Below are positions 9,607-18,644 of a DNA stretch of 64,000 nucleotides, one piece after another. The translations under genes and the position numbers were made by a program. Origin of the DNA: Ahrensia sp. R2A130 (GTDB taxonomy: Bacteria > Pseudomonadota > Alphaproteobacteria > Rhizobiales > Rhizobiaceae); NCBI RefSeq assembly GCF_000179775.1, contig NZ_AEEB01000026.1, positions 80,355 to 144,354 of the forward strand, read 5' to 3'. Numbering within the stretch: position 1 is the stretch's first letter; each line of letters starts with the position of its first letter. Below the pieces are notes generated by a model. The model was not told where the DNA came from and searched no databases. It was given only the letters and a program-made list of their open reading frames with translations.

Positions 9607-9745
9607 CGGGCAACTGAGTTGACCGGAGTTTTATCGCTAAACCCGTCAGCACAGTTGGTTCATCTGTGACATATCACTCCGCTTAGCCTCGTGAACGATG
9701 CCGCACAGTTTAGTCGTGATTTGGCGGGCGGGGATAATTGCCACT

Positions 9746-9790
9746 GAAAACGAAAAAGACCCCGCCGAACCGGGAGGAGGTTCGACGGGG
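9746..9790 (-). terminator. Rho-independent terminator of the phasin gene
   Basis: Arms 9760-9770 and 9780-9790 pair over eleven positions with one mismatch. Read on the minus strand the stem is followed by a T-rich run (complement of AAAACGAAAAAGA). It lies 68 bases past the phasin stop, so it most likely ends that transcript. The 251-base gap 9607-9857 holds nothing else I can identify. Confidence 0.75.
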
Positions 9791-9857
9791 CCGCTATGCT
9801 CCGGGGCCTATCTGGGAGGAAAATGGCCCGCGGAGAGTCTGGTCTTAAAAGTCGCCG

Positions 9858-10349
9858 TTAGGCGGCTTTCTTGCCATATGGCCACACGTTCATCGCGCTT
9901 TCGCGTGCAACGGTGAAGCCATCGGAAGCAACGTCGCGGACGGTTTCAGCAGCGTCACGCACGTAGTTGACGTTTGCGGAAGTGTTGTCGCGAACATAGT
10001 CGGACTGGATGCGGACGGCTTCAGAAACCGATTTGGCGTTTGCCAGTTTTTCGACGGTTGTCAGTGCGCGGTTGACGTTGTTGTGGGTCAGTTCTGCAAC
10101 GGAACCCAGCATGGAGACGTAACCGGAAGCCATACGCTTCAAGGAGCCTTCGAGTGTGGTGTTCAGTTTTTCGGAACCTTCATACAGGTCATCAGCACGC
10201 TCTTTAGCGGTTGCAGCGGAGCGACGAACGAACTCACGAGTGCCTTCGGCAACTTTCGTCGTGGCGCGGGTAGCGGCCGTGGTCACGTCTTCAGCTTTGA
10301 TGGTGTCGTCGGTTTTGATGGTTTTTGCGGTCTTGTTGGTCATTGTCAT
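9858..10349 (-). CDS. phasin (PHA granule-associated protein)
   Basis: Alpha-helical amphipathic protein of 163 residues in the short alphaproteobacterial phasin family, expected to coat polyhydroxyalkanoate granules. Its middle, LEGSLKRMASGYVSMLGSVAELTHNNVNRALTTVEKLANAKS in two parts, is the phasin core, followed by IQSDYVRDN and a Thr/Ala-rich helix. I chose ATG 10349 (MTMTNKTAKT), preceded on the minus strand by AAGGAAAC; the open frame reaches further upstream but without family sequence. A palindrome about 110 bases upstream resembles those of the storage genes at 42-47 kb. It has its own terminator. Confidence 0.88.
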   Translation of the reverse strand: MTMTNKTAKTIKTDDTIKAEDVTTAATRATTKVAEGTREFVRRSAATAKERADDLYEGSEKLNTTLEGSLKRMASGYVSMLGSVAELTHNNVNRALTTVEKLANAKSVSEAVRIQSDYVRDNTSANVNYVRDAAETVRDVASDGFTVARESAMNVWPYGKKAA

Positions 10350-10460
10350 GTTTCCTTGGTTCAAGCGGTTCTGCGGTAGGCTCACCCTCAATTGGCATGA
10401 GCGTCGCGGTGACAAACCCTATCTAGGCCGATTTTTGTGCGTTGCAACAAAATAATACAT

Positions 10461-10476
10461 CTTACGTAAGCGTAAG
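10461..10476. promoter_or_regulatory. candidate operator upstream of the phasin gene
   Basis: Inverted repeat CTTACG-TAAG-CGTAAG in an AT-rich gap (10350-10719), 112 bases upstream of the phasin start. The arms are perfect. It looks like a variant of the TTGACG...CGTCAA palindromes at 42325, 44034 and 46733. Seen: the symmetry. Inferred: binding by a shared dimeric repressor. The rest of the gap shows no gene and presumably holds the divergent promoters of the phasin and the DUF445 gene. Confidence 0.45.
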
Positions 10477-10719
10477 TCGTGCAATTTTGATTAAGTCATT
10501 GAATTTTAGTGATAAGAAATTTTCAGATTTTTCATTTTATCGTGTTGCAGTGCGATTTAGGTGGCCTCAAAGCACCCTACTGATATGGGCGATTGTTCCT
10601 TTTCGCTTCCCTGCACGCCCGCCATGCGCCACACCAAGCGGTATAACTAAGAACCAAACGGATTGCGGAGCGTTTCCCGTTTCACCGTGGAAAGTATGTA
10701 GAAAGCACCCAGCCCGAAG

Positions 10720-12009
10720 ATGAGCCGCGATCATAACATCGATTTGACCGCGCAGGATAAAGAGCGGCTCGCACGGCTGGCGCGCATCAAACGTGTGGCC
10801 GTTGCAGCACTTATCGGTTGTTTCGCAATTTTTCTCACCGCCCGCTGGGGCATGAGCGCCTTTCCCGCGCAGGCCGCATGGCTGGGTTTCGTGGCAGCAG
10901 CCGCAGAAGCTGCGACAATCGGTGGGCTGGCCGACTGGTATGCCGTCGTCGTGCTGTTTCGCCATCCGCTAGGCGTGAAAATTCCGCACACCGCTATTAT
11001 CCCCTCCAATCAGGAGCGGATTGCCGAAAACATGGGCACCTTCATTGAAGACAACTTCATGAAGCCGGAACTGGTGCGCGAAAAACTCGAAGAGATCGAC
11101 TTCGCCCGCCACGCTGCCGATTATATCGCAGATCACAAACGCGCGGAGAACCTTTCCCGGTTGGCGCTGAAAATGGTGCCGGAAGTGCTGGGCGCTATCG
11201 AAAATTCAGGCTTCAAGACATTTGCGACCAACGAGGTGAGCAAACAAATATCCAAAGTGCAGATCGCGCCGCTGGCAGCAAACCTCGTCGACAGTTTCAC
11301 CCACGACCGGCGTATGACACAGTTGACCGACGAAATTCTGTCAGCCCTCGACCGTCTGCTCCACGACGAAACAACGCTGGACACGCTGCGAAAGCACGTC
11401 GCCGACGAGCTACCGACGCTGCTTTATGTCGTCCAAGCAGAGTCCACGATCATCAGCCGAATCGTCAAATCCGGCTCCACGCTGCTCGCCGAGGTACGCG
11501 CCGACCCCGAACACCCCATGCGCGAGGAAGTGCGCGAACTGTTCGGCGACTACGTTACCCGCCTGAAGAGCGACAAGAAATTTGCCCGTCGTGTAGAGCG
11601 GTTGAAGAACGATCTTCTCAACAGCCCCGAACTCGCCAATCTCGCTGATGGCATCTGGCACAATCTCCAGCGCTATGTGGCCGCCGACGCTTCCCGCGAT
11701 AAGTCTGTTCTGGCCCGCGAATTGGCATCGATGCTGGTCAGTCTCGCTGCCCGCGTTTCCGCCGATGACAAGCTGCGCCACGATATCAACGAGGGCATGG
11801 TCACCGCGCTTTTGCTGCTGGTGGAGGCCCGCAAGCACGAAGTTTCCGCTTTCGTCACCGATCAGGTACGCTCCTGGGACTTCAAGCGGCTGGTCACGCT
11901 GATCGAGGCCAATGTTGGCGCTGATCTGCAATATATCCGCTTCAACGGCATGGCGATTGGTGCGGTGGCAGGCGTTATCCTGCACAGTTTCGACATCACG
12001 CTGTTTTAA
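10720..12009 (+). CDS. DUF445 (YjiN-like) membrane-anchored protein
   Basis: A 429-residue DUF445 protein. Two hydrophobic segments near the N-terminus (about 28-46 and 50-75) enclose the family motif GGLADWYAVVVLFRHPLG and then IPHTAIIP and NMGTFIEDNF. A long helical, charged region follows, and a last hydrophobic segment closes the C-terminus (MAIGAVAGVILHSF). The biochemical role of DUF445 proteins is not known. It lies between two phasin genes, but the 66-base gap to the next gene does not prove an operon. Confidence 0.9.
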   Translation: MSRDHNIDLTAQDKERLARLARIKRVAVAALIGCFAIFLTARWGMSAFPAQAAWLGFVAAAAEAATIGGLADWYAVVVLFRHPLGVKIPHTAIIPSNQERIAENMGTFIEDNFMKPELVREKLEEIDFARHAADYIADHKRAENLSRLALKMVPEVLGAIENSGFKTFATNEVSKQISKVQIAPLAANLVDSFTHDRRMTQLTDEILSALDRLLHDETTLDTLRKHVADELPTLLYVVQAESTIISRIVKSGSTLLAEVRADPEHPMREEVRELFGDYVTRLKSDKKFARRVERLKNDLLNSPELANLADGIWHNLQRYVAADASRDKSVLARELASMLVSLAARVSADDKLRHDINEGMVTALLLLVEARKHEVSAFVTDQVRSWDFKRLVTLIEANVGADLQYIRFNGMAIGAVAGVILHSFDITLF

Positions 12010-12075
12010 AATTATGCAACGGGATCACGGCCTTCGCCGTTACCCCCACAGAAATTTTCAACGGGAGACAATCAC

Positions 12076-12552
12076 ATGGCAGACGATAAGAGCAATCCAG
12101 CTGGCCCCTTCTTCGACGCGTTCCGCAATTTCGGCACCAATCTGCGCCTGCCCACGGTGACGGTCGACGACATGATGGCCCATCACCGCGCCAACATTGC
12201 CGCGATGGAAAAGGCTGCCCGCAACACCACTGAAGGCACGAAAGCCGTGATGGCCGAACAGCGCAAGGCGCTGGAAGCGACGCTGGCTGACATCACCAAG
12301 ATGGTGGAAACCGCCCGCGAAGGTGGCATGAACCGCGAAACGGCGCGTGAGCTGCTGGCTGAACAGGTGGCCTTCACCCAGCGCAGCTTCGAGCGCACGC
12401 TGGAAACCGCAGGTGCCGTAGGCTCCGCCATGCGAGACACCACGTCCGACAACATGGCAGTGCTGCGCGAGCGCGTTCAACAGGGCATCGAGGAAATGAA
12501 AACCACGATGGACCGCAATGACGGCGACGAGCCGCCGGTCAAAGAGAGCTGA
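12076..12552 (+). CDS. phasin family protein
   Basis: A 158-residue helical protein with the phasin pattern: an N-terminal FFDAFRNFGTNLRLP patch, then a long amphipathic helix with VDDMMAHHRANIAAMEKAARN, QRKALEATLADITKM and EQVAFTQRSFERTLETAG. It probably binds PHA granules or the granule-associated surface. A good GGGAGA site precedes the ATG. The last 74 residues are repeated almost exactly, two residues differing, in a truncated copy at 35616-35840, together with the DNA downstream. This copy is the complete one. Confidence 0.85.
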   Translation: MADDKSNPAGPFFDAFRNFGTNLRLPTVTVDDMMAHHRANIAAMEKAARNTTEGTKAVMAEQRKALEATLADITKMVETAREGGMNRETARELLAEQVAFTQRSFERTLETAGAVGSAMRDTTSDNMAVLRERVQQGIEEMKTTMDRNDGDEPPVKES

Positions 12553-12571
12553 TCCCAGCCAATCATACAGC

Positions 12572-12736
12572 TGTCATCCCCGCGAAAGCGGGGACCCACT
12601 CCTCCGCAAGACGTGGCGGCGGCTACTTTGCTGCCACGCCGGTCAGCAACCAACTGAATCGCCAACAATGTCATCCGCTGGAAAGTGGGTCCCCGCCGGA
12701 GCCTGTCCTCGGGCTTGACCCGGGGGCGGGGATGAC
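12572..12736. repeat. REPIN-like element 1 (paired inverted REP units)
   Basis: Left unit 12572-12600 begins TGTCATCCCCGC and folds with a GAAA loop (CCCCGC-GAAA-GCGGGG). The right unit, about 12683-12736, ends in CGGGGATGAC and is its inverse. The right hairpin loop carries a second motif, CCTCGGGCTTGACCCGGGG, the same type as the units inside the IS relic at 13.7 kb. Related pairs lie at 46.5 and 55.5 kb. Confidence 0.75.
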
Positions 12737-12784
12737 GGCGGTGGGTGGATTGCGGGCGTGTGAAAACCTCGATCCGCCTTCCGG

Positions 12785-13060
12785 CGTCCAAACGATAAGC
12801 AAGGTGTCGCCATTCGCCCTTTGCGAATGGTGACACCGTAAAAATGAGCAGGCGGCGAAGAGCCGCCCGGCAATAGCTTGCCGCGCCCGCGCAGCGAAGG
12901 CCAAGAGGCCAACAGCGTGAGCGCAAAGATGAGCCAGCGAAGCGAAGGTCTTCGTCTCTTGCCGGTAGTCTCGGCGTTGGTGACAAACACCTTCGCCCCG
13001 CCCGGTTCTGCTGCGGATGCTTCCCAGCACCAATCCCGTCACCTCCCCGAACACATATTC
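12785..13060. other. duplicated hairpin-rich noncoding block (possible structured RNA or palindromic element)
   Basis: This block has several strong hairpins: GGTGTCGCCATTCGC pairing with GCGAATGGTGACACC around a CCTTT loop, GGCGGC-GAAGA-GCCGCC, and GGCC-AAGA-GGCC. The second copy near 35945-36190 changes the loops but keeps the stems; for instance GGCC-AAGA-GGCC becomes GGCCA-CTTG-TGGCC. Overlapping open frames exist on the minus strand but differ between copies. No known RNA family is recognised. Confidence 0.4.
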
Positions 13061-13207
13061 ATTGCTGAACATGCCGGCCTTGCCTTCGGCCCGCCATTGC
13101 TGACATTCGACGTCCGGTCCCGGGCTATTGTGGTGTCCGTCGTCAGGGTTTTTGGGAGGGATTGCAGCTTAGTTTGAGCGAGAGCTTGGCTCATCTGTTG
13201 GTTGATT

Positions 13208-14314
13208 TTATGCGGCTTGGTTGCGGTATTGCAAACGCCGCTGTTTAAACGTGTCTCGTTTGATCCTTTCGCGTTCGAGTAAGATGGTCTGGCCACGTCT
13301 GAAGTAGACGTCGGCAGGCGTCAGGTTCCGCAGGCTCTTGTGGTAGCGGTGGTGATTGTAATGCTCGACGAAGCGCTCGATGCTGGCTTTGAAATCACCG
13401 GGCAGAAAGGTGTTCTCCAGCAGGATCCGGTTCTTCAGGGTCTAGTGCCACCATGCTGGAAGCATGTCTCCGACATGGTCGATCTTGCCCTGCGTTTGTG
13501 GATGATACGGAGCGCCACGAACGTGATCCATGTTCTGCGATCCCAGCCAATCTGCGAGTTCACTAGAGACGTAACTGGAACAGTTGTCGGACAGCAGGCG
13601 TGGCTTGTGACGAACAGCACCTTGATCGCAACCGGAAGTCTGTAGAGCCAGCTCCAGCGTGTCGGTCACATCGCTGGTCTTCATGGTGGTGCACAGCTTC
13701 CAAGCCACCACGTAGCGTGAGAAGCATGCCCTCGGGCTTGACCCGGGGGTCGTCGAGGAGGGTCGATAGATAGTACCAGCCCCAACCGACGATCCCCGGA
13801 TCAAGTCCGAGGACAAGCCTTGATGGTGGTGAAGTCCGTCTGCCACATCTGGTTAATAGCCGTGGTTTTGTCTCCCAAAACATAGGGGAACTCATCGGCT
13901 GCCTTGATAACGACGAAGGCCGGACTGGTGATGAGATCGTGCGCCTTCAACAATCGATAGACGCTGGCTTCGGATATCGAGCGCGCAGGAACGCCACTGG
14001 TCCAAGTGACCAGCGCGAGGGTAGCGCTGGGTGTCTGTGAACCGAACGGCCAATTCGCGTGGCGACAGTTCTGGTTCGTCCAGTGCCATATCGACGATCC
14101 GCTTCCTAACATCATCGGGAATGCGGTTCCAGGCGCGCAAAGGCTTGGGAGAACGGTCCTCCAGAGCCTCAGCCCCACCGGTCAGGTACTTGTCGTACCA
14201 GCGATAGAACGTGGTGCGGGGAATACCCAACCTGTCGATGGTCTGCTTTGTCGGCAGATGTGACTTTTCCACCAATCTGATGATCTCAAGCTTCTCGGAT
14301 GCGCGATATCTCAT
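13208..14314 (-). pseudogene. broken IS481/IS3-type DDE transposase
   Basis: Reading the minus strand across frames gives a full transposase: helix-turn-helix MRYRASEKLEIIRLVEKS, then TDFTTIK, WGWYYLSTLLDD, VVAWKLCTTM, LLSDN, GAPYHPQTQGKI, and a C-terminal RRGQTILLERE to stop at 13208. It is broken by a frameshift near 14020, two 25-base REP-like insertions (13724-13748, 13794-13818), and a roughly 28-base palindromic insertion near 13444-13474 that brings an in-frame stop. Terminal inverted repeats were not identified. It cannot encode an active enzyme. Confidence 0.85.
13724..13818. repeat. two inverted 25-base REP-like units inside the transposase relic
   Basis: Units 13724-13748 and 13794-13818 are inverted copies of one 25-base sequence, matching at 21 positions (core CCTCGG.CTTGA.CCGGGG). 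Between them lie exactly 45 bases that encode IVGWGWYYLSTLLDD, the normal transposase segment. Removing both units restores the expected protein order TDFTTIK-IVGWGW...LDD-FSRYVVAWKL. Each insertion shifts the frame by one, which fits the three frames seen. Confidence 0.75.
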
Positions 14315-14375
14315 TCGATCATCGGCCTTGTGCTCGAACCGGCGGCGCACTGGCGGCCTCTATCCCCATCCGCGA

Positions 14376-14652
14376 TCATGCTTTTTTTGAGAAGGCGAAG
14401 TTAAAGACGTCGCGGTCCGAGGCGTAGAGCGTTGTAGTGTCCTTGGTGACGTCGACATTCGGGTTGTAGACGCCCCTCGACCAGTTGAGCACGCCCGGAA
14501 CCTTCCAGCGCGAATCGCCAACGCAGTCTCCTGCGATGCGCTGCAGGGTCGAGACCAGCTCGTGGTCGTAGATGCGACCGTAGTCCGGACCGGTGACAGC
14601 GCGGGGTGGCCGCTCGTCATTTACATCATTGTCGTTGCTGTTCTCCTAGACG
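14376..14652 (-). pseudogene. fragment of a DUF932 domain protein
   Basis: The minus-strand frame ending at 14376 reads NDERPPRAVTGPDYGRIYDHE followed by LVSTLQRIAGD, WKVPGVLNWSRGVYNP and TKDTTTLYASDRDVFNF. This is the N-terminal part of DUF932-type proteins found on plasmids and other mobile DNA. It covers about 85 residues of a family usually several hundred long and then breaks off beside the IS relic. No start is obvious. It marks former plasmid or integrative-element DNA. Confidence 0.7.
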
Positions 14653-14837
14653 GACGGTCCGAGAACCTCTCTCTCGACCTCCAAACCCGTCACGGCGACA
14701 GCCGCAGGCCTCTTCCTCTAAAGGGGGCGTTGCGGGGTCTCCCCGCTGAAGGGGTAGGGCGAGACTACAGGCTCGACCGCAGGGAAAGGCTTCCCCCTCC
14801 AAAAAAATCAATTTTGTTTTGATTATTAATTTGGAAC
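14653..14837. other. intergenic stretch without recognisable gene
   Basis: About 185 bases between two gene remnants. GC-rich up to about 14800, then an abrupt AAAAAAATCAATTTTGTTTTG tract. I see no gene, promoter or terminator that I can defend. Confidence 0.4.
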
Positions 14838-16602
14838 TTAGGCCGGCACGCCGAACAGCTCACGTCGCCTGGACCGATAGTTTTCGGCACGGAAATGACC
14901 GGCAACCCACCCATCGTCTTCCTGCAGAAAACGGATATTGGGATCGCTTTTCCCGTCTTCGGCTTTCCGATTGGCGACCTAGTGGAAGTAGAAATGGTTC
15001 AACAGGCGGAAAAACTCGGTGACATAGACGTCGGCGACCCGGGTATCTCCACGAATGAGGAGCATGTTTTCATCATTGCTGGTAAGTGAGTCGGGAGAGA
15101 AATTTGCCAACCCGGTAAATATCAATGGATCGTCGGTCATGACATCGACGCCCATATATTTCGTGTGGATGAAGAACACGTGGCCGGATGACCGGAAATG
15201 ATGCTCCCGCCACATCCAATGTTCGAGCTCGAAGCCCGGGACCTCGCGCCAATTGCCCATACTTCCGACGATGCCGAGGCCCTGACCAAAGACAACACGC
15301 GTGTCCCTGTCCCGCTCGACCATGTCCTGAGCGCCTTCGCCCCGGCTACTTTGCTCCATCAGCACGTAGCGCAGATAGTCGCGATCATTGTCAAAATATT
15401 TTGCAAGCCGCGTAGTAACGCCGAAAGCTGAGGTCAGCATCACCGTCTGTTGCGCTTCTTCGATACGACGACCGTACCAATCGAGCATGGCGGAGCCTGG
15501 CCGCGGCGAGAACAGCGGCGTTATGCTGTTCTGCGGTAACTGCTCATTCGGATCTGGATTATGCTGCGCGGCGAACGCTTTCATGTCTTCGCGCTGTGCA
15601 TCGACAGCAAGCAATTCGAAGTAGTCCGCATAGGTTCTTGCGACCGCTTCATCGCGGACGATATGTCCGGTGTTGCTTTGACCGCAAAATCCGGATTCGG
15701 TGATGTTGGTCGACCCCGTCCAGACCTGTGTCGGGTGGCCGTTCTCTTTCAGGACAATGAACTTGTTGTGCGTCAGCGCGATAAAGTTGATCTGCTCTTT
15801 GAAGTGTAGATTGGCTCGACCGGTGAAGGGCTCGATGGCAGCGCGGTTCATCTTTCCATATTTGGTTTCGACCCGGCGGTTCTCGCTGCGTTTGAAGAAG
15901 TCTGCCTCGAAGGCGACCTCAACCCGCACGCCGCACGTCGCGCGCCGCAGCGTCGGCAAGTGCCTGCAATATGGGCAGGTAGGTCAATTCATAAAACCCG
16001 CAATGCAGGCTGAAACGACTGTCACGCGCCTGCGCGATGAAGGACAGAGCGCCTTCCAGCAGCCCGCGCGAGATCCATTTGGTAGGCTCTGCTTCGGGAT
16101 CGTTAAGCTCATCGGCCAGCTCTTGCTGTGTTAGCAAACTCCCTTGCTCAAATTTCTCGGCATAGGCCTGACTGATAATGGCCCCACGATTGAATAAGAT
16201 CGAGTGGGTGCCGTCGTCTTTGGATTCGGTTCGGACAGTGATCTCGATATCCGTTCCCGCGCGCAGGTTGGATGAATCGCCGTTCGCTGGCCGAAACATT
16301 GGGCGGATCACATAGTGGTATTCGGTGTCCAGCTCGGCCCAATAATGACCCCATTTGAAATCCTGCACCGGGTGTTCGGCGGTTTTGAAACGTTCCGCTC
16401 GTTCCGGATCGGGTTCAACTTATTGGAAGCATTTGAACCCGTTGAGCCAACGAATGGCGTCACCAACTGCGGGTTTTATTCCGACCCCAAAGCCGAGGAA
16501 TCCATCCAGTGCATTTTTGCGCGCATTCATGGCGAGCATGACCGCGCGCGTCCCTGATATTGCTTGGACAGAAAACCCGTCTGTTTTTTCAATCAACCGC
16601 AT
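14838..16602 (-). pseudogene. phospholipase D-like protein, inactivated
   Basis: A former protein of about 585 residues with two PLD-type motifs: HNKFIVL followed by WTGSTNITESGF, and HTKYMGVD followed by FTGLANFSPDS. It starts MRLIEKTDGFSVQAISGTRAV at 16602. Three lesions are visible: an in-frame TAA at 16420-16422, after which the same frame continues with VEPDPERAERFKTAEHP; a frameshift inside 15919-15959; and an in-frame TAG at 14979-14981, after which the frame continues to FGVPA and stops at 14838. PLD-fold proteins of this type occur in mobile DNA and some defence islands; the original role is unknown. Confidence 0.8.
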
Positions 16603-17034
16603 TTCAGAACCATCCTCAGTATTTCTTAGAAAATTACTGATTATTATGATATCAATCTAAATTTCTACAATATATATGAGGTGCGGACAGCCGTCGGATT
16701 CATTCATCAGAATGAGAGGTGCGAAAATATTGGTCTCCTAGAAGTATCGGCTGTCAGAGCTCTATCCCAACGTTCGGTCGGCTGGCATTGTCACGGTGTC
16801 TCTGGCTAATTTGGTCGCCCCACAGGCGACAAAATTCATGATCACTAAAGTGAATAGGCGCTGAGCTTTGAAATTATATCTTTATATCGCCATGGCCATA
16901 AAAGAGAGACAAAGCTGAACTGGGTTCTCAACCAGTTGCTGAACTCTTGGCATAACTGTCAAGGATAGTTGCGCCCACACGTTTTTTCCGCAAACAGTCA
17001 TATTTGACGGCTAATAACTGGAAGAGCGTCAGAT
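16603..17034. other. AT-rich intergenic region before hipB, with a candidate operator
   Basis: These 432 bases have no gene I can support. The part 16603-16700 is clearly AT-rich compared with the flanks. At 16954-16970 there is an imperfect inverted repeat AACTGTC-AAG-GATAGTT, 65 bases before hipB. HipB-type regulators often autorepress through such sites, so this is a candidate operator by inference only. Confidence 0.4.
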
Positions 17035-17421
17035 ATGGCAGTTAATATAAGTTCACTGAACGCACGGCGGGCGCTTGAGGCTCTGGGCGCGAACGTCAAG
17101 ACTGCGCGCTTGAAGCGACGCATCTCCGTAAAGGGGTTCGCCGAGCGGGTCGGTGTGTCCGAAAGCACCATCACACGCCTGGAGAAAGGCGACGACGGTG
17201 TCAGCATTGGCACGCTGGCGATGGCTTGCCTCGTCCTTGGCGAGATCGAGCGCATTTCCGATTTTCTTGATGCCGGGTCCGACGATACCGGGCTGCTTCT
17301 TGATCGGGAAGCGCTCCCCAAACGGATCGATAAAAAGCGAAAACCCGGATCACCGCCATCCGACAAAGGCCACTCCGCCCCCTTGTCCGATGCGGATGAT
17401 GAAGAAGGGGTCGGTTTCTGA
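17035..17421 (+). CDS. hipB: HipB-like helix-turn-helix antitoxin
   Basis: A 128-residue XRE-family protein. Residues about 15-70 form the helix-turn-helix domain (VKTARLKRRISVKGFAERVG, then VSESTITRLEKGDDGVSIGTL), and the tail is hydrophilic and proline-rich with an acidic end. Its last base overlaps the hipA start (TGATG), the usual antitoxin-toxin arrangement. Expected to bind HipA and repress the operon. Base composition is like the core, so the pair is not obviously foreign, yet it sits among pseudogenes. Confidence 0.85.
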   Translation: MAVNISSLNARRALEALGANVKTARLKRRISVKGFAERVGVSESTITRLEKGDDGVSIGTLAMACLVLGEIERISDFLDAGSDDTGLLLDREALPKRIDKKRKPGSPPSDKGHSAPLSDADDEEGVGF

Positions 17422-18644
17422 TGCCGGAAGCGATCGTCGCCCTTGGAGAAGGCAAGCGTGTCGTCGGCCGTCTGCGCTTTGAGAGTGACGGGCGGCGTCA
17501 GCATTCGCAGTTTGAGTACGCCGACGAATGGCTGGCCGCATCCGACCATTTCGCGCTGTCGCCCGGATTACCCCTGCGCGAAGGCCGCCATTTCAGCACC
17601 GGCAAGGAGGACAAGCGTTCGGCATTGTCCGGATGCTTTGCCGACGCCGCACCGGATTCCTGGGGGCGGGCTTTGATGACCAAGGCGCTCGGCGGCGGTC
17701 TCAGCGAGTTCGACTATCTCGTGCTGTCCGACGATCGCACACGGCAGGGCGCGTTACGGTTTCTCGGCGAAGACATGGAGCCGCTGTCCGACCTGACGCC
17801 GACGATCCCGCGTCTGGTCGAGCTTGAACGGTTGCGCGGGCTTACCCAGCGGTTCGAACGCGATCCTGGTGGCGCGGAGGAAGAGGCGCGCGATCTGGCC
17901 GGTATTGCCGGCTCGCTCGGCGGCGCGCGCCCGAAGGCCAATGTCGAGGGGGATGGCCACCTCTGGATTGCCAAGTTCACCTCCGCGCAGGACACCAAGC
18001 CTGTCGAACGCGCAGAGGTCGCCACGTTGAAACTTGCGGCCATGTGCGGATTGCGGGTTGCCGAGGCGAAGTTGGAGTTACGGGACAGTGACAGCCCGAT
18101 CGCGCTCATACGGCGGTTCGACCGCCGCGGTGAGACGCGCATCCCTTATATTTCAGCGAGAACCGCGCTGGACTGGCAGGGTGACGAAGGCGGCTACTAT
18201 ACGGATATCGCAGATGTGATCCGGCAGATTTCCAGCAAGCCCGTGGATGACCTGCACGAGCTCTGGCGGCGGATCGTCTTCACGATCCTCGTGTCAAACA
18301 AGGACGATCATCTGAAGAACCACGGATTCATCTATGCAGGTGGTGATCGTTGGCGGCTGTCACCAGCCTTCAACATCAATCCCTCACCATCACGGCACAG
18401 GGTTCTGGAGACCGGTATCGTCCAGGGCGGTTCGTTCCACGCCTCGCTTGATATCGCGCTAGAAGCCTGTGAGTTTTTCGACATTACGCCTGTCGATGCT
18501 AAGCAGAAGGCGTTCCAGATGGCGGAGATGATCGCGAATAACTGGAAACAAGCATTGCGCGAAGAAGGATGTTCCACAGTAACCGTGCAAATTTACGCCG
18601 ATGCGTTCAATCATAATGAGAGCAAGCGTGCATTAGCTATCTGA
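17421..18644 (+). CDS. hipA: HipA-like serine/threonine kinase toxin with altered metal-site residue
   Basis: Kinase-fold toxin of 407 residues, normal length. The N-terminal HipA subdomain is followed by the GSLGGARPKA loop, the ATP-lysine region LWIAKF (K185) and the catalytic loop VSNKDDHLKNHGF with D295, matching N-x-D-x-H-x-K-N. The next motif reads LSPAFNINPSP: residue 318 is Asn where HipA proteins have the magnesium-binding Asp. The codon is AAC in a clean frame. E. coli HipA targets glutamyl-tRNA synthetase; the target here is unknown. The substitution may weaken or abolish kinase activity. Otherwise no truncation. Confidence 0.88.
   Translation: MPEAIVALGEGKRVVGRLRFESDGRRQHSQFEYADEWLAASDHFALSPGLPLREGRHFSTGKEDKRSALSGCFADAAPDSWGRALMTKALGGGLSEFDYLVLSDDRTRQGALRFLGEDMEPLSDLTPTIPRLVELERLRGLTQRFERDPGGAEEEARDLAGIAGSLGGARPKANVEGDGHLWIAKFTSAQDTKPVERAEVATLKLAAMCGLRVAEAKLELRDSDSPIALIRRFDRRGETRIPYISARTALDWQGDEGGYYTDIADVIRQISSKPVDDLHELWRRIVFTILVSNKDDHLKNHGFIYAGGDRWRLSPAFNINPSPSRHRVLETGIVQGGSFHASLDIALEACEFFDITPVDAKQKAFQMAEMIANNWKQALREEGCSTVTVQIYADAFNHNESKRALAI

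Larger units (their letters stand above)
12315..13134 (+). repeat. left copy of a large direct repeat (phasin 3' end plus downstream block)
   Basis: From about 12315 to 13134 the sequence matches 35604-36288 in the same orientation, covering the last 74 phasin codons and about 400 bases downstream. By eye around nine in ten bases agree. The left copy is longer because it holds a REPIN-like element at 12572-12736, where the right copy has only a short palindrome. The two copies bracket about 23 kb of largely accessory DNA. Confidence 0.85.

Noticed and set aside
12477..13072. Several overlapping minus-strand frames in the phasin-downstream block, repeated at 35.8-36.2 kb
   Set aside because: The frames differ between the two copies and have no domain, while hairpins are kept, so I treat the block as noncoding.
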